DNA from: Blastopirellula sediminis
GTDB taxonomy: Bacteria > Planctomycetota > Planctomycetia > Pirellulales > Pirellulaceae
Direction of reading: 5' to 3'
NCBI RefSeq assembly: GCF_020966755.1
Contig: NZ_JAJKFT010000010.1
Coordinates: forward strand, 62,001 to 126,000
Length of the DNA stretch: 64,000 nt
The notes below the pieces were generated by a model. That model was not told the DNA's origin, ran no database searches, and saw only the letters and a program-made list of their open reading frames with translations. This document shows, one piece after another, positions 17,922 through 25,777 of the stretch (position 1 is the first letter of the stretch; the number at the start of each line of letters is the position of its first letter). The position numbers and the translations under genes are program-made.

Positions 17922-19891
17922 TGTTTTTGCCGACGCTAGGTTGGTTGGGTTGGACGTTGCTGGCGATCGTGCCGGCGGCGATCATCGCCCTCTACTTCTT
18001 GAAGCTCCGCCGTCAGCCGCTCGAAGTCCCCAGCACCTATCTCTGGAGCCGGACGATCGAGGACCTGCACGTCAACAGCCTCTGGCAGCGGCTGCGGCAA
18101 AGCATTTTGCTCTTCCTGCAGTTGCTGTTCGCGGTGCTGTTGATCCTCGCCTGTTTGCGTCCCGGCGTACAAGGACAAAAGCTGATCGGCGACCGCTTCG
18201 TCTTTTTGATCGACAACTCGGCCAGCATGGGAGCGACCGACGTTACCGATGCGAAAAACCGCCTCGAAGAATCGAAGCGTCGCATCGCCGAAATGATCGA
18301 TCAGATGCAATCCGGCGACGTGGCGATGCTGGTCAGCTTCGCCGATCGCGCCAAAATTGAACAAGCCTTTACCGACGACCGCCGGATCCTGCAGCGCAAA
18401 CTAACCGCGATCGAACTGACCAACCGGGTCAGTAACATCAGCGAAGCGCTCCGCGTCGCGTCCGGCCTGGCCAACCCGGGCCAATCGGCCTTTAGCGAAG
18501 GAGACGCAGGCGTCGCCGACGCCAAACCGGCGACCCTCTACATCTTCAGCGACGGACGCTTCCCGGCGATCACCGACTTTACGTTCGGCAATCTCGCGCC
18601 GATCTACGTGCCGATCGGCGATCCGCTGACCGGCAACGTCGGCATCGTCGCCTTCAGCACGCAGCGCAATCCCGACCGCAATGATGAGCTGCAAGCCTAC
18701 GCGCGGATCGAACGTGTCGGCGACGCTCCCGAAGAAGTGGTCGCCAACCTCTACTACAACGACGACCTGCTCGACGCCCAAACGGTCAAACTGCCGGCCG
18801 AAGGCGCCGCAGGCATTCAGTTTGAACTCGGTACGCTTGAGGCCGGCAAACTCCGTCTGACCCTCGACGTGAAAGACGTCCTCGCCGCCGACAACATCGC
18901 GTATGCGGCGATCAATCCGCCTCGCAAAGCGAACGTGCTGATGGTCAGCACCGGGAACGACTATTTCCGTCTCGCGATGGCGACCGAAGCGATTACCCGT
19001 CTGGCTCGCGTCACGACGGTTGATCCCAGTTACCTGCAGGAAGATCAATACAAACAGGAAGCGGCGACCGGCGTCTACGACCTGATCATTTACGACAACT
19101 GCTCTCCCGAAGTGATGCCCGAGTCGAGCACGCTCTTTTTGGGCGCTGTTCCGCCGGGCGACGCCTGGAAGCTCGGCGAAGAGGTCACCGTCCCGCAGGT
19201 GATCGACATCGCGCATTCCCACCCGCTGATGAACTTCATCGAAATGACCAACGTCATGATCGGCTACGCCAATCCGGTCGAAGTGCAGGGGGGAACGACG
19301 CTGATCGACTCGCAGCATGGCCCACTCTTGGCGATCGCTCCCCGCAAGGGATTTGAAGACGCGGTCCTCGGCTTCCACTTCCTGATCGAGAAAGACGGCT
19401 CGACCTTCTACAACACCGAATGGCCAAAGCGACAAAGCTTCCCGGTCTTCATCAAAAACGTCGTCGAGTATCTCGGCGACGTCCGCCAAGGCGCCGCCGA
19501 TCTATCAGTCCGCCCCGGCTTACCGGTCGAACTGCGCACCTCCACGCCGGTCGAAGAAGTGAAAGTGACGCCCCCAACCGGACGCGTGCGAGAAATCGGC
19601 CGCGAAGGGAAGAACCTCTTCGCCTTCAGCGAGACCGATCAGCTCGGCACGTACGACGTCCGCGAAGGGAACGGCCCCGACGTCACGCAAAGCTTTTCCG
19701 TGAACATCTTCGACCCCCAGGAAACGAACATCCTGCCGGCCGAAGCGATCGCCACCGACTGGGGCGAACCGATCGCCGGCCAAAACAGCTGGGAACCAGT
19801 CCGCGTCGACTTCTGGAAATGGATCGTCGTCGCCGCGATCGTAGTCCTGCTGCTCGAATGGTGGATCTACAACCGCCGGGTCTATCTATAA
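17921..19891 (+). CDS. BatA/VWA-type membrane protein
   Basis: A 656-residue protein. The N-terminal BatA region has two helices (LLAIVPAAIIALYFLKLRR and ILLFLQLLFAVLLILACLRPG). A VWA domain follows with MIDAS FLIDNSASMGATD. Next comes a long beta-rich region, then a C-terminal membrane helix (WIVVAAIVVLLLEWWIY). It is translationally coupled to the DUF58 gene and is the last gene of the MoxR cluster. Its stop codon lies 6 bp before the 178-bp inverted repeat arm. Confidence 0.92.
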   Translation: MFLPTLGWLGWTLLAIVPAAIIALYFLKLRRQPLEVPSTYLWSRTIEDLHVNSLWQRLRQSILLFLQLLFAVLLILACLRPGVQGQKLIGDRFVFLIDNSASMGATDVTDAKNRLEESKRRIAEMIDQMQSGDVAMLVSFADRAKIEQAFTDDRRILQRKLTAIELTNRVSNISEALRVASGLANPGQSAFSEGDAGVADAKPATLYIFSDGRFPAITDFTFGNLAPIYVPIGDPLTGNVGIVAFSTQRNPDRNDELQAYARIERVGDAPEEVVANLYYNDDLLDAQTVKLPAEGAAGIQFELGTLEAGKLRLTLDVKDVLAADNIAYAAINPPRKANVLMVSTGNDYFRLAMATEAITRLARVTTVDPSYLQEDQYKQEAATGVYDLIIYDNCSPEVMPESSTLFLGAVPPGDAWKLGEEVTVPQVIDIAHSHPLMNFIEMTNVMIGYANPVEVQGGTTLIDSQHGPLLAIAPRKGFEDAVLGFHFLIEKDGSTFYNTEWPKRQSFPVFIKNVVEYLGDVRQGAADLSVRPGLPVELRTSTPVEEVKVTPPTGRVREIGREGKNLFAFSETDQLGTYDVREGNGPDVTQSFSVNIFDPQETNILPAEAIATDWGEPIAGQNSWEPVRVDFWKWIVVAAIVVLLLEWWIYNRRVYL

Positions 19892-19897
19892 AACGCG

Positions 19898-20075
19898 AGC
19901 CCGCAGCGAATGCGCGCCCAATAGTAGCCCGAAGCGCAAGCGAGGGAAATGCGGCCGCAAGCAAATGACGAATGTCGAAGCTCGAATGACGAATCAAGCA
20001 CGAAGTCGCCAATGACGAAGGCGGGCAACTCCCCACACTAACCCGAGGCGCAAGCCAAGGGAATGCGGCCGCAAG
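19898..20075 (+). repeat. Left arm of a 178-bp inverted repeat
   Basis: This arm is the reverse complement of 22348-22525, with about nine mismatches and no gaps by eye. It contains two smaller palindromic-repeat units (TAGCCCGAAGCGCAAGCGAG and ACCCGAGGCGCAAGCCAAGG) around a middle part with repeated AATGACGAAT motifs. It begins 6 bp after the BatA-like stop. Confidence 0.93.
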
Positions 20076-20085
20076 TTCTGCAAAA

Positions 20086-20251
20086 GGGTGGCCCAGCCAG
20101 TTCCCCACAGAACTGGCTGGGTTGCGCAGCAACAAGATGCAGCGCCATCCGGTCGCAAAGCAATCGCACGTTTGCCAACCTCCAACCGCATGGCGCAGCA
20201 TCTTGTCGCGAAAGCGACCCAACCAGTCGTGACCGACTGGTCGGGCCACCC
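20086..20251. repeat. 166-bp imperfect palindrome
   Basis: The outer part GGGTGGCCCAGCCAGTT at the left pairs with ACTGGTCGGGCCACCC at the right. Inner parts AACAAGATGC and GCATCTTGTC also pair, as do GCGCCAT and ATGGCGC nearer the centre. Each arm contains its own small hairpin (CCAGTTC/GAACTGG and CCAGTCG/CGACTGG). It could fold into a large cruciform or RNA structure. It lies between the left repeat arm and the ATPase gene. Confidence 0.8.
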
Positions 20252-20439
20252 AGGCCAAGAAATCTCTCTTGCAAAACGCACTGGCGTTTTGTATACTACA
20301 CCCCTCAAGATGCGGGCGTCTGATCAACCGTCCGCACATTCATTTTCTCTCCGCCTCGAGATCGGACCGAGGCCTCTTTTTTCCAAAGCGCGAAACTCTC
20401 GCCGGGATGGCCGTGCGCGCTTGTTTGAGGAAAACGCCA

Positions 20440-22224
20440 ATGCGAAAGGCCCGAATCCGGCGCCTCGGCGCCCTGCTGCGCGCGAAGCAAAAGAAGAAAA
20501 GCAAACAGGCCAACAACACGTCGGTGCATGAAGAGCTGATCGAAGCGCAGTGGCTGGCCTGCATGATGACGTACCCCGAGCGGCTGAGCGAAGACGCCCT
20601 CCCGCTCCAAATTTTCCAGGTGCAATATCATCGCGACATCTACTCGGCCCTCCTGTCGCTGCACATCACCGGCGACACCGATCAAGACGCGCAGCAGCTC
20701 CTCGCCGACCTGCTCACCTACGGCTACGACAAGCTGACCGCGCCGGCCCTGATTCAAGCGGTAATGCACTCCGGCGGTCAGATCGCCAGCATCTCCGACT
20801 ACGCGGCTGCCTTGCGAAAGCGGCTGACGCCGGAGCCGGTCGAATTGCCGCCGGATGGAGAAATCGTGCGACTTGAACTGGGCGGCGGAAGTTCGTTTCG
20901 AACGCTGACCACCGAAGAGCTGTTCGCCGAACAAAAGCCGCGCGAATGGCTGATTGCCAACTTTCTTACGCGCAACGAACCGGCGGTGCTCGTCGGCCCG
21001 AGCAAAACGCTGAAGAGTTCGCTCGCGGTCGATCTTTGTGCAGCGCTCGCCAGCGGCGGAAAGTTTTTGAATCATTTCGCCGCCGAAAAACCAGTGCGAG
21101 TCGGCTTCGCCAGCAGCAGCCAGCAACAGCAAACGCTGAGCGATCTTACGCAGCGGTGGGGCGAAGCTCGTCAGGCAGCACCAAATCGGAACAATCTGAT
21201 GTGGTTACTGACCACCGACGATCCAGCCGATCCCGAGACCTTGGGAAAACTCCGCGATTGGATCACGACGCACGAGTTGGAAGTGGTGGTGATCGATGCG
21301 ATTCGTCTAAGCTCCACTGGAAAACGAAAGCAAGCCGAAGCGCTGCGGACGCTCGCGCAGTGTTGTCTCGACAACGGCGCCACGCCGATTCTTTGCGTGC
21401 AAACGCGGAAGGAAATGAAGCCTGGCAAACTCGACGCTGCGATCCTCGCCGGCAGTCTCGACTTCGCCCAGCAGTGGCTCCTCGTGAATCGCCGCCAAAA
21501 CTATGCGCCGGGGAGTGGAGAGCATCGGCTCTGGTTAACGCTCGGCGGCTACGCCGGCCAAGGTGGCGAATGGGGCGTCGATGTCGACGAAGGAAGATTG
21601 ACCGACGTAGGGCAGGCCGTGCCTGCCGAAATGGACAGACTCGCAAGAAGAGCGGCAGGCACGGCCTGCCCTACGACTACGACCGGGCGACGCTGGAAAA
21701 CGATCGTGCACGACGCGGATGCGCTGCAAGACGAAGCGGAACGCTGGAAAGACGCCGCGATGGACGAGCGGATGCGTTCCCGAATTCGCCTGGCGATGAC
21801 TGACCTGGGCGAGGCGCATGCGACGAAGTTGCGAGTCCGCGAGAACTGCGGCATGAACGGGACGAAGTTCGCCCGGGCGTGGGATCGGATGGTTGCGGCG
21901 GGGGAGATTGAAAAGATCGTCAACGAGAAACAGTTCTATTATCCGCGGTATCGATTGATCACGCCGTCGACCGACGAAAAAAAAGAAGCGTCCGAGTCCA
22001 CTCCCACGATCGAAAAAAATCGCGTCAGCGGTCCAGTCGATCCGAAATCCTCAACCGACGCTCTTCAAAATGCCCCAACGGGGCGATCTAAACGGGATCG
22101 ATCAATTCGCGTCGTCCATGCGAGAAAAAAATCGTCGTCGCGGTTCAGTCGGTTGGTTTTGACCGTGCACCAGCGCCCGGTTAGAGCGCCCCTTTGGGGC
22201 TTCGGAAAAAATGGAAGATCGTGA
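20440..22224 (+). CDS. DnaB-N / RepA-like AAA ATPase inside an inverted-repeat cassette
   Basis: A protein of about 594 residues. The ATG at 20440 is chosen for its TGAGGA ribosome site about 8 nt upstream; the frame opens earlier (20269). A Lys/Arg-rich start leads to a DnaB-N-like helical domain (EELIEAQWLACMMTYPERL). A RecA-fold ATPase follows, with Walker A GPSKTLKSS and Walker B VVVIDAI, like plasmid RepA helicases. A winged-helix-like segment comes next (about 445-510). About 23 residues near 390-412 are encoded by an inserted palindrome, and the last 50 residues read through repeat DNA. It is probably a replication- or repair-type helicase; no primase, integrase or transposase lies beside it. 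Confidence 0.78.
   Translation: MRKARIRRLGALLRAKQKKKSKQANNTSVHEELIEAQWLACMMTYPERLSEDALPLQIFQVQYHRDIYSALLSLHITGDTDQDAQQLLADLLTYGYDKLTAPALIQAVMHSGGQIASISDYAAALRKRLTPEPVELPPDGEIVRLELGGGSSFRTLTTEELFAEQKPREWLIANFLTRNEPAVLVGPSKTLKSSLAVDLCAALASGGKFLNHFAAEKPVRVGFASSSQQQQTLSDLTQRWGEARQAAPNRNNLMWLLTTDDPADPETLGKLRDWITTHELEVVVIDAIRLSSTGKRKQAEALRTLAQCCLDNGATPILCVQTRKEMKPGKLDAAILAGSLDFAQQWLLVNRRQNYAPGSGEHRLWLTLGGYAGQGGEWGVDVDEGRLTDVGQAVPAEMDRLARRAAGTACPTTTTGRRWKTIVHDADALQDEAERWKDAAMDERMRSRIRLAMTDLGEAHATKLRVRENCGMNGTKFARAWDRMVAAGEIEKIVNEKQFYYPRYRLITPSTDEKKEASESTPTIEKNRVSGPVDPKSSTDALQNAPTGRSKRDRSIRVVHARKKSSSRFSRLVLTVHQRPVRAPLWGFGKNGRS
21607..21674. repeat. Palindromic repeat inserted in frame in the ATPase gene
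   Basis: GTAGGGCAGGCCGTGCCTGC at the left (arm of 22 bp) has a perfect reverse complement at the right, with a 24-bp spacer. The unit is 68 bp. It is translated as VGQAVPAEM...AAGTACPT without breaking the frame. The same arm occurs alone at 5544-5564. Confidence 0.92.
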
Positions 22225-22286
22225 CCCAGGGCTGCGTCGCCGTTGGCGACTGACCCTGGGCTAGGTTAGTTCGCCCCGTTGGGGCG
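22072..22286. repeat. Cluster of GC palindromes at the ATPase 3' end
   Basis: Three short palindromes lie here: GCCCCAACGGGGC (22072-22084), GCGCCCCTTTGGGGC (22186-22200) and CGCCCCGTTGGGGCG (22272-22286). A fourth hairpin, 22225-22260, pairs CCCAGGG with CCCTGGG and GTCGCC with GGCGAC. The ATPase stop codon (22222-22224) touches the fourth, so the last 50 codons are read from repeat DNA. Confidence 0.75.
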
Positions 22287-22347
22287 GATGGAAGAGGGTG
22301 CGCTGTTTGGCAATTTGGAATTGTTGCGCTGCGGCGTGCGTTGGTTG

Positions 22348-22525
22348 CTTGCGGCCGCATTCCCTCGGCTTGCGCCTCGGGTTAGTGTGGGGAGTTGCTC
22401 GCCTTCGTCATTGGCGACTTCGTGCTTGATTCGTCATTCGAGCTTCGACATTCGTCATTGACTTGCGATCGCATTTCCCTCGCTTGCGCTGCGGGCTACT
22501 ATTGGGCGCGCATGCACTGCGGGCT
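22348..22525 (-). repeat. Right arm of the 178-bp inverted repeat
   Basis: Reverse complement of 19898-20075 at about 95% identity by eye. The arm lies between the ATPase gene and the end of the convergent metallophosphoesterase gene, which stops 61 bp further on. The two arms enclose 2272 bp. Confidence 0.93.
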
Positions 22526-22586
22526 TTCTCTGGCCGTGTTCTTACCGTGACTCGTCCGTGGCTTCCGTGTTCTATTTCTTTTTCCG

Positions 22587-23783
22587 CTACGCTTTGCGGC
22601 GCAGAATCAGTCGCGTGATTTCGGGGCGGCAGCGAATTCGCAAGGGGACCGTTCCGCAGAGGCCGCGGGAGACGTGCATGAGGGTGGGCGCTTCGTAGAA
22701 GACTCCGCTGGCGTAGCGGACGCCGTAGTGGCTGGGGCTGATCATCGGGCCGATGACCGGCAACCGGATCTGACCGCCGTGATTGTGGCCGGCCAGGACC
22801 AGGTCGAAGTCGTGCTGCCGCGCGAAGTGAAAACGATCGGGCGTATGGGCGACCAGGAAGCGGAACAGCCGCTCTCCATCAATTTCCGTCGGGCAAGCGT
22901 CGATTCCCTGCACCGTCGACATCCAGGGGGCTTCATCGCCGGCCAAGACGATCGTCTGGCCGCGGATCGTCTTCGGCATCCAGCGTCCGCCGAGATCAAC
23001 CAATCCCAGTCGCGTCAGTTCGGCTCGAGCCGGCGCGACGTTCTTGAGTCGGGTGTCGTGGTTCCCGAGGACGAAGTAAACCCCTTCCGGCGCCGACAAT
23101 TTGCCAAGCGTCGACTCGCTCCACTCAATGCAAGAATCGACGTCAAAGATGTCGCCGCTGATGACGATCATCTCCGACTTCAGATCGTTGGCGGCGTCGA
23201 AGGCGATCTGATAGAACCGCGGCAAAAACTCGCCGGTCAGATGGAGATCGGAAAGATGCGTGACCGTGAAACCGTCGAGCGCCTTCGGCAGTCGCGGCAA
23301 CCGGAGCTCTTTCTCCGTCACGACGTATTCGAGAATCTGATTACCAGGAAAGCGATTGGCAAGTTGGACCTTGGGGACCGCCAAATGTTCAACCGGGATT
23401 TCGCGGGTCAGCTGGGCCTCGCCGATTTGCTTCGAAGAAAAATAGCCTGCCGCGTGTCGTTCGTCCAAACGATGCTGCACCCACAGCCCAAACGCGATCA
23501 CCAGTGCGATCCAACAAGCCCAGAAATAAAGGAGCGGAAACTGGAACCAGATCTCGCGGCTGTTCCAATCGATCGCCGGGCCCCAGAGGAAATGGGCGAC
23601 GAATGCGATCGGCACGATGCCGGTGATCAAGATGATCCCCAGTTCGAGCCAGTCGATGAGCGTCTGCTTCCAGGGGAGCGAATGGACGAAGCAGTGGACG
23701 CGGGACCAGAGGGCGATGTGCCCGGCCAGCGCCAGGAAGATCAACAGCCAGATGAGCGGAGAGAGGGCGGGAAACGATGGCAT
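22587..23783 (-). CDS. Membrane-anchored metallophosphoesterase (YkuE-like)
   Basis: About 398 residues from ATG 23783; an upstream TTG at 23825 is less likely. The first 120 residues hold about three hydrophobic helices (for example LSPLIWLLIFLALAGHIALW). A calcineurin-like phosphoesterase domain follows with all metal motifs: THLSDLHLTG, VISGDIFD, VLGNHDT and LAGHNHGGQ. Relatives such as YkuE cleave phosphoesters at the membrane face; the substrate here is unknown. It is convergent with the ATPase cassette and shares strand with the PAS-GAF-REC gene upstream. Confidence 0.92.
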   Translation of the reverse strand: MPSFPALSPLIWLLIFLALAGHIALWSRVHCFVHSLPWKQTLIDWLELGIILITGIVPIAFVAHFLWGPAIDWNSREIWFQFPLLYFWACWIALVIAFGLWVQHRLDERHAAGYFSSKQIGEAQLTREIPVEHLAVPKVQLANRFPGNQILEYVVTEKELRLPRLPKALDGFTVTHLSDLHLTGEFLPRFYQIAFDAANDLKSEMIVISGDIFDVDSCIEWSESTLGKLSAPEGVYFVLGNHDTRLKNVAPARAELTRLGLVDLGGRWMPKTIRGQTIVLAGDEAPWMSTVQGIDACPTEIDGERLFRFLVAHTPDRFHFARQHDFDLVLAGHNHGGQIRLPVIGPMISPSHYGVRYASGVFYEAPTLMHVSRGLCGTVPLRIRCRPEITRLILRRKA

Positions 23784-23873
23784 GGGGCAAAGTCGCTGGG
23801 CTGGGCGGCGAGCGGCGCCGGACAACAGAAACCCCGCGAGGGAAGCCTTTCGCCCGCCAAGTCGCCAGGCAAG

Positions 23874-25601
23874 TTATTGCGAAGCGGCTTGGGGTTGGCC
23901 GGAGTAGGCTTCGATGATTCGTTCCACGGTCGCCAACAAGTCGTCCAAGCGGAACGGCTTGTAAAGAACGGCGTTCGGCAAGAGCCCGGTCTGGCGCGCC
24001 TTGACGATCGAGTGCCCCGGATCGTAGCCGAACCCGGTCATCAGGATCATCGGCACCGGGTTCACAATGTCTTTCAGACGCTGATACAACCGGTTGCCCG
24101 ACATGTCCGGCAGGTGAACGTCGCAGATGATCGCGTCATAGCCGGCGCCATGCAGACCAGCGCGAACCATGCAGAGCGCTTCGGCGCCGTCATGGGCCGT
24201 TTCGATGTCGCAGCCGTAGCGATCGAGCAACGCGTGAGCGGCGCTGCGGACCGATTCGTCTTCGTCGACGACCAGGACGCGGGCTCCTCGCAAGCGCGGG
24301 CGAACTTCGGCCTGAACCGAAGCGGGAACCGCTTTGCTCGGCGTCATTCGTTCGCCGACCTTTTGGATCACGCGTTTGATGTCGCGACCGTTTTGAATGA
24401 TGCGGCGGAGACGATCGACCACTTCTTCGTCGTGACCGATGTACCGTTCCATGACGTTGACGGCGTCATTCAAGATCTCGTCGACCGGCAGCGCGACGGC
24501 GCTATGGATCGCTTCGACGCTCGCCTGGGCGGTATTGGCCTGCTGAGCCGACAACAACTCGAGCGTGTTGAGGGCCAGGGCCAGATCGCGGCAGAAGATT
24601 TCGAGGAACTGCAGGTCGCTTTCGGTGAAGGCCCGCGGTTCGGGGCTTTCGACGTTGAACGATCCGATCACGGCGTCGTGCAGAATCAGCGGCACGGTCA
24701 GCGAGCTCTTCGCCCCTTTGAATCCTTCGAGATAAAGCGGATCCGACTGGGTGTCTTCGCAAAGGTAGCTTTTGCCGGTCGACGCGACGAAGCCGGTCAC
24801 GCCGTTGTTGGTCGATTGAGCGTACAGCTCACGTTCGGCCGCTTCCTTATCAATGCCGACCGAAAGGAGCGGGACCAGCTCGCCGGTCCGTTGATCGAGC
24901 AAGCGAATTTCGATGACGTCGAAATTGAGCAGGTCTTTGGTGTAGTGAAGAATGTTCGACTTGAGGAGCTCGATACGCTCCGAGACCTCCATGTTGAAGA
25001 TCTCTTCGGTCGTCAGATCGGCCAGTTCGATGCCGGCCTTGTGAATCGCTTCCAGCTTTTGCCGCTGCAAGACCTCTTCGGTGACGTCGCGGATCGTCAC
25101 GATCAAGTTCTTCGGCGTCGCGTTCGGATTGATGACCGGCGCGGCATGCACCTGATAATACTGATTGTCTTCCGTACGCAGCGTCGAAGTGCTTGGTCGC
25201 CCCGACGTCAGGGCGGTGTGGAACGGACAGAAGTCGGGGCCCAGAATTTCAGGACTATTGAGGGCGCCATAAAAATTACGGCCGACTACTTCATCGCAGC
25301 CGGCCCAGCGCTGCAAACAGCTGTTCGCCCAGAGTACGGTGTTGTCGCGATCGAGCATCGCAACGCCGTCAGGCATCCCTTCCAGGATTCGCTCGTTCTG
25401 CAGAAGGTTACCGATTCGAGAAGAATCTTCGAAGTAATCGGTGCAGATATAGACCCCGTCGAATTCATGATTCTTCAACAGGGCGAAAGTACGGAGCGGC
25501 GTCTGCACTTCCGTGATGTCGTAGTCAGTGCGCAATTGCTCCAGGACCGAGTGTTGCCCACCTGGTGCACACAAACAGAGGATCTTGGGTTTACCAGCCA
25601 A
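23874..25601 (-). CDS. PAS-GAF-response regulator protein without kinase domain
   Basis: A 575-residue cytoplasmic signalling protein. After about 70 residues comes a PAS domain (about 72-185, with GMPDGVAMLDRDNTVLWANS and NLIVTIRDVTEE). A GAF domain follows (about 215-365, with NGVTGFVASTGKSYLC and SSLTVPLILHDAVIGSFNVES). A helical linker leads to a C-terminal receiver domain (VLVVDEDESVRSAAHALL, phospho-acceptor Asp in AIICDVHLPDMSG, conserved Lys in VLYKPFRLDDLL). No HisKA, HATPase, GGDEF or HTH domain is visible, so output must pass through protein contacts. Confidence 0.9.
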   Translation of the reverse strand: MAGKPKILCLCAPGGQHSVLEQLRTDYDITEVQTPLRTFALLKNHEFDGVYICTDYFEDSSRIGNLLQNERILEGMPDGVAMLDRDNTVLWANSCLQRWAGCDEVVGRNFYGALNSPEILGPDFCPFHTALTSGRPSTSTLRTEDNQYYQVHAAPVINPNATPKNLIVTIRDVTEEVLQRQKLEAIHKAGIELADLTTEEIFNMEVSERIELLKSNILHYTKDLLNFDVIEIRLLDQRTGELVPLLSVGIDKEAAERELYAQSTNNGVTGFVASTGKSYLCEDTQSDPLYLEGFKGAKSSLTVPLILHDAVIGSFNVESPEPRAFTESDLQFLEIFCRDLALALNTLELLSAQQANTAQASVEAIHSAVALPVDEILNDAVNVMERYIGHDEEVVDRLRRIIQNGRDIKRVIQKVGERMTPSKAVPASVQAEVRPRLRGARVLVVDEDESVRSAAHALLDRYGCDIETAHDGAEALCMVRAGLHGAGYDAIICDVHLPDMSGNRLYQRLKDIVNPVPMILMTGFGYDPGHSIVKARQTGLLPNAVLYKPFRLDDLLATVERIIEAYSGQPQAASQ

Positions 25602-25777
25602 CCCGCATTACTCCTACCGAAACACCTTGACGTTGTAATTATAAGGTCGGTTAAATTTGAAACAACGTCATCGCCTGGGCGTTTCCTTACATACTAAGGT
25701 CGGAAGCGACGCCCGCAAACCTGAGAATGCTTTGCCTGACGGTTAGAATCGGAAAAGTCTGCCGACCCCTCCTTGGC

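Noticed and set aside
19898-22525. The inverted-repeat cassette as a classical insertion sequence.
   Set aside because: There is no transposase, and the terminal repeats are far longer than those of usual insertion sequences. The arms are composed of smaller repeat units. It is reported instead as an undefined cassette.
22674-25697. A 1007-codon open frame on the plus strand antisense to the metallophosphoesterase and PAS-GAF-REC genes.
   Set aside because: It spans two recognised minus-strand genes. Its translation is Arg/Asp/Gln-rich without any motif, as expected for the antisense of GC-rich coding DNA.
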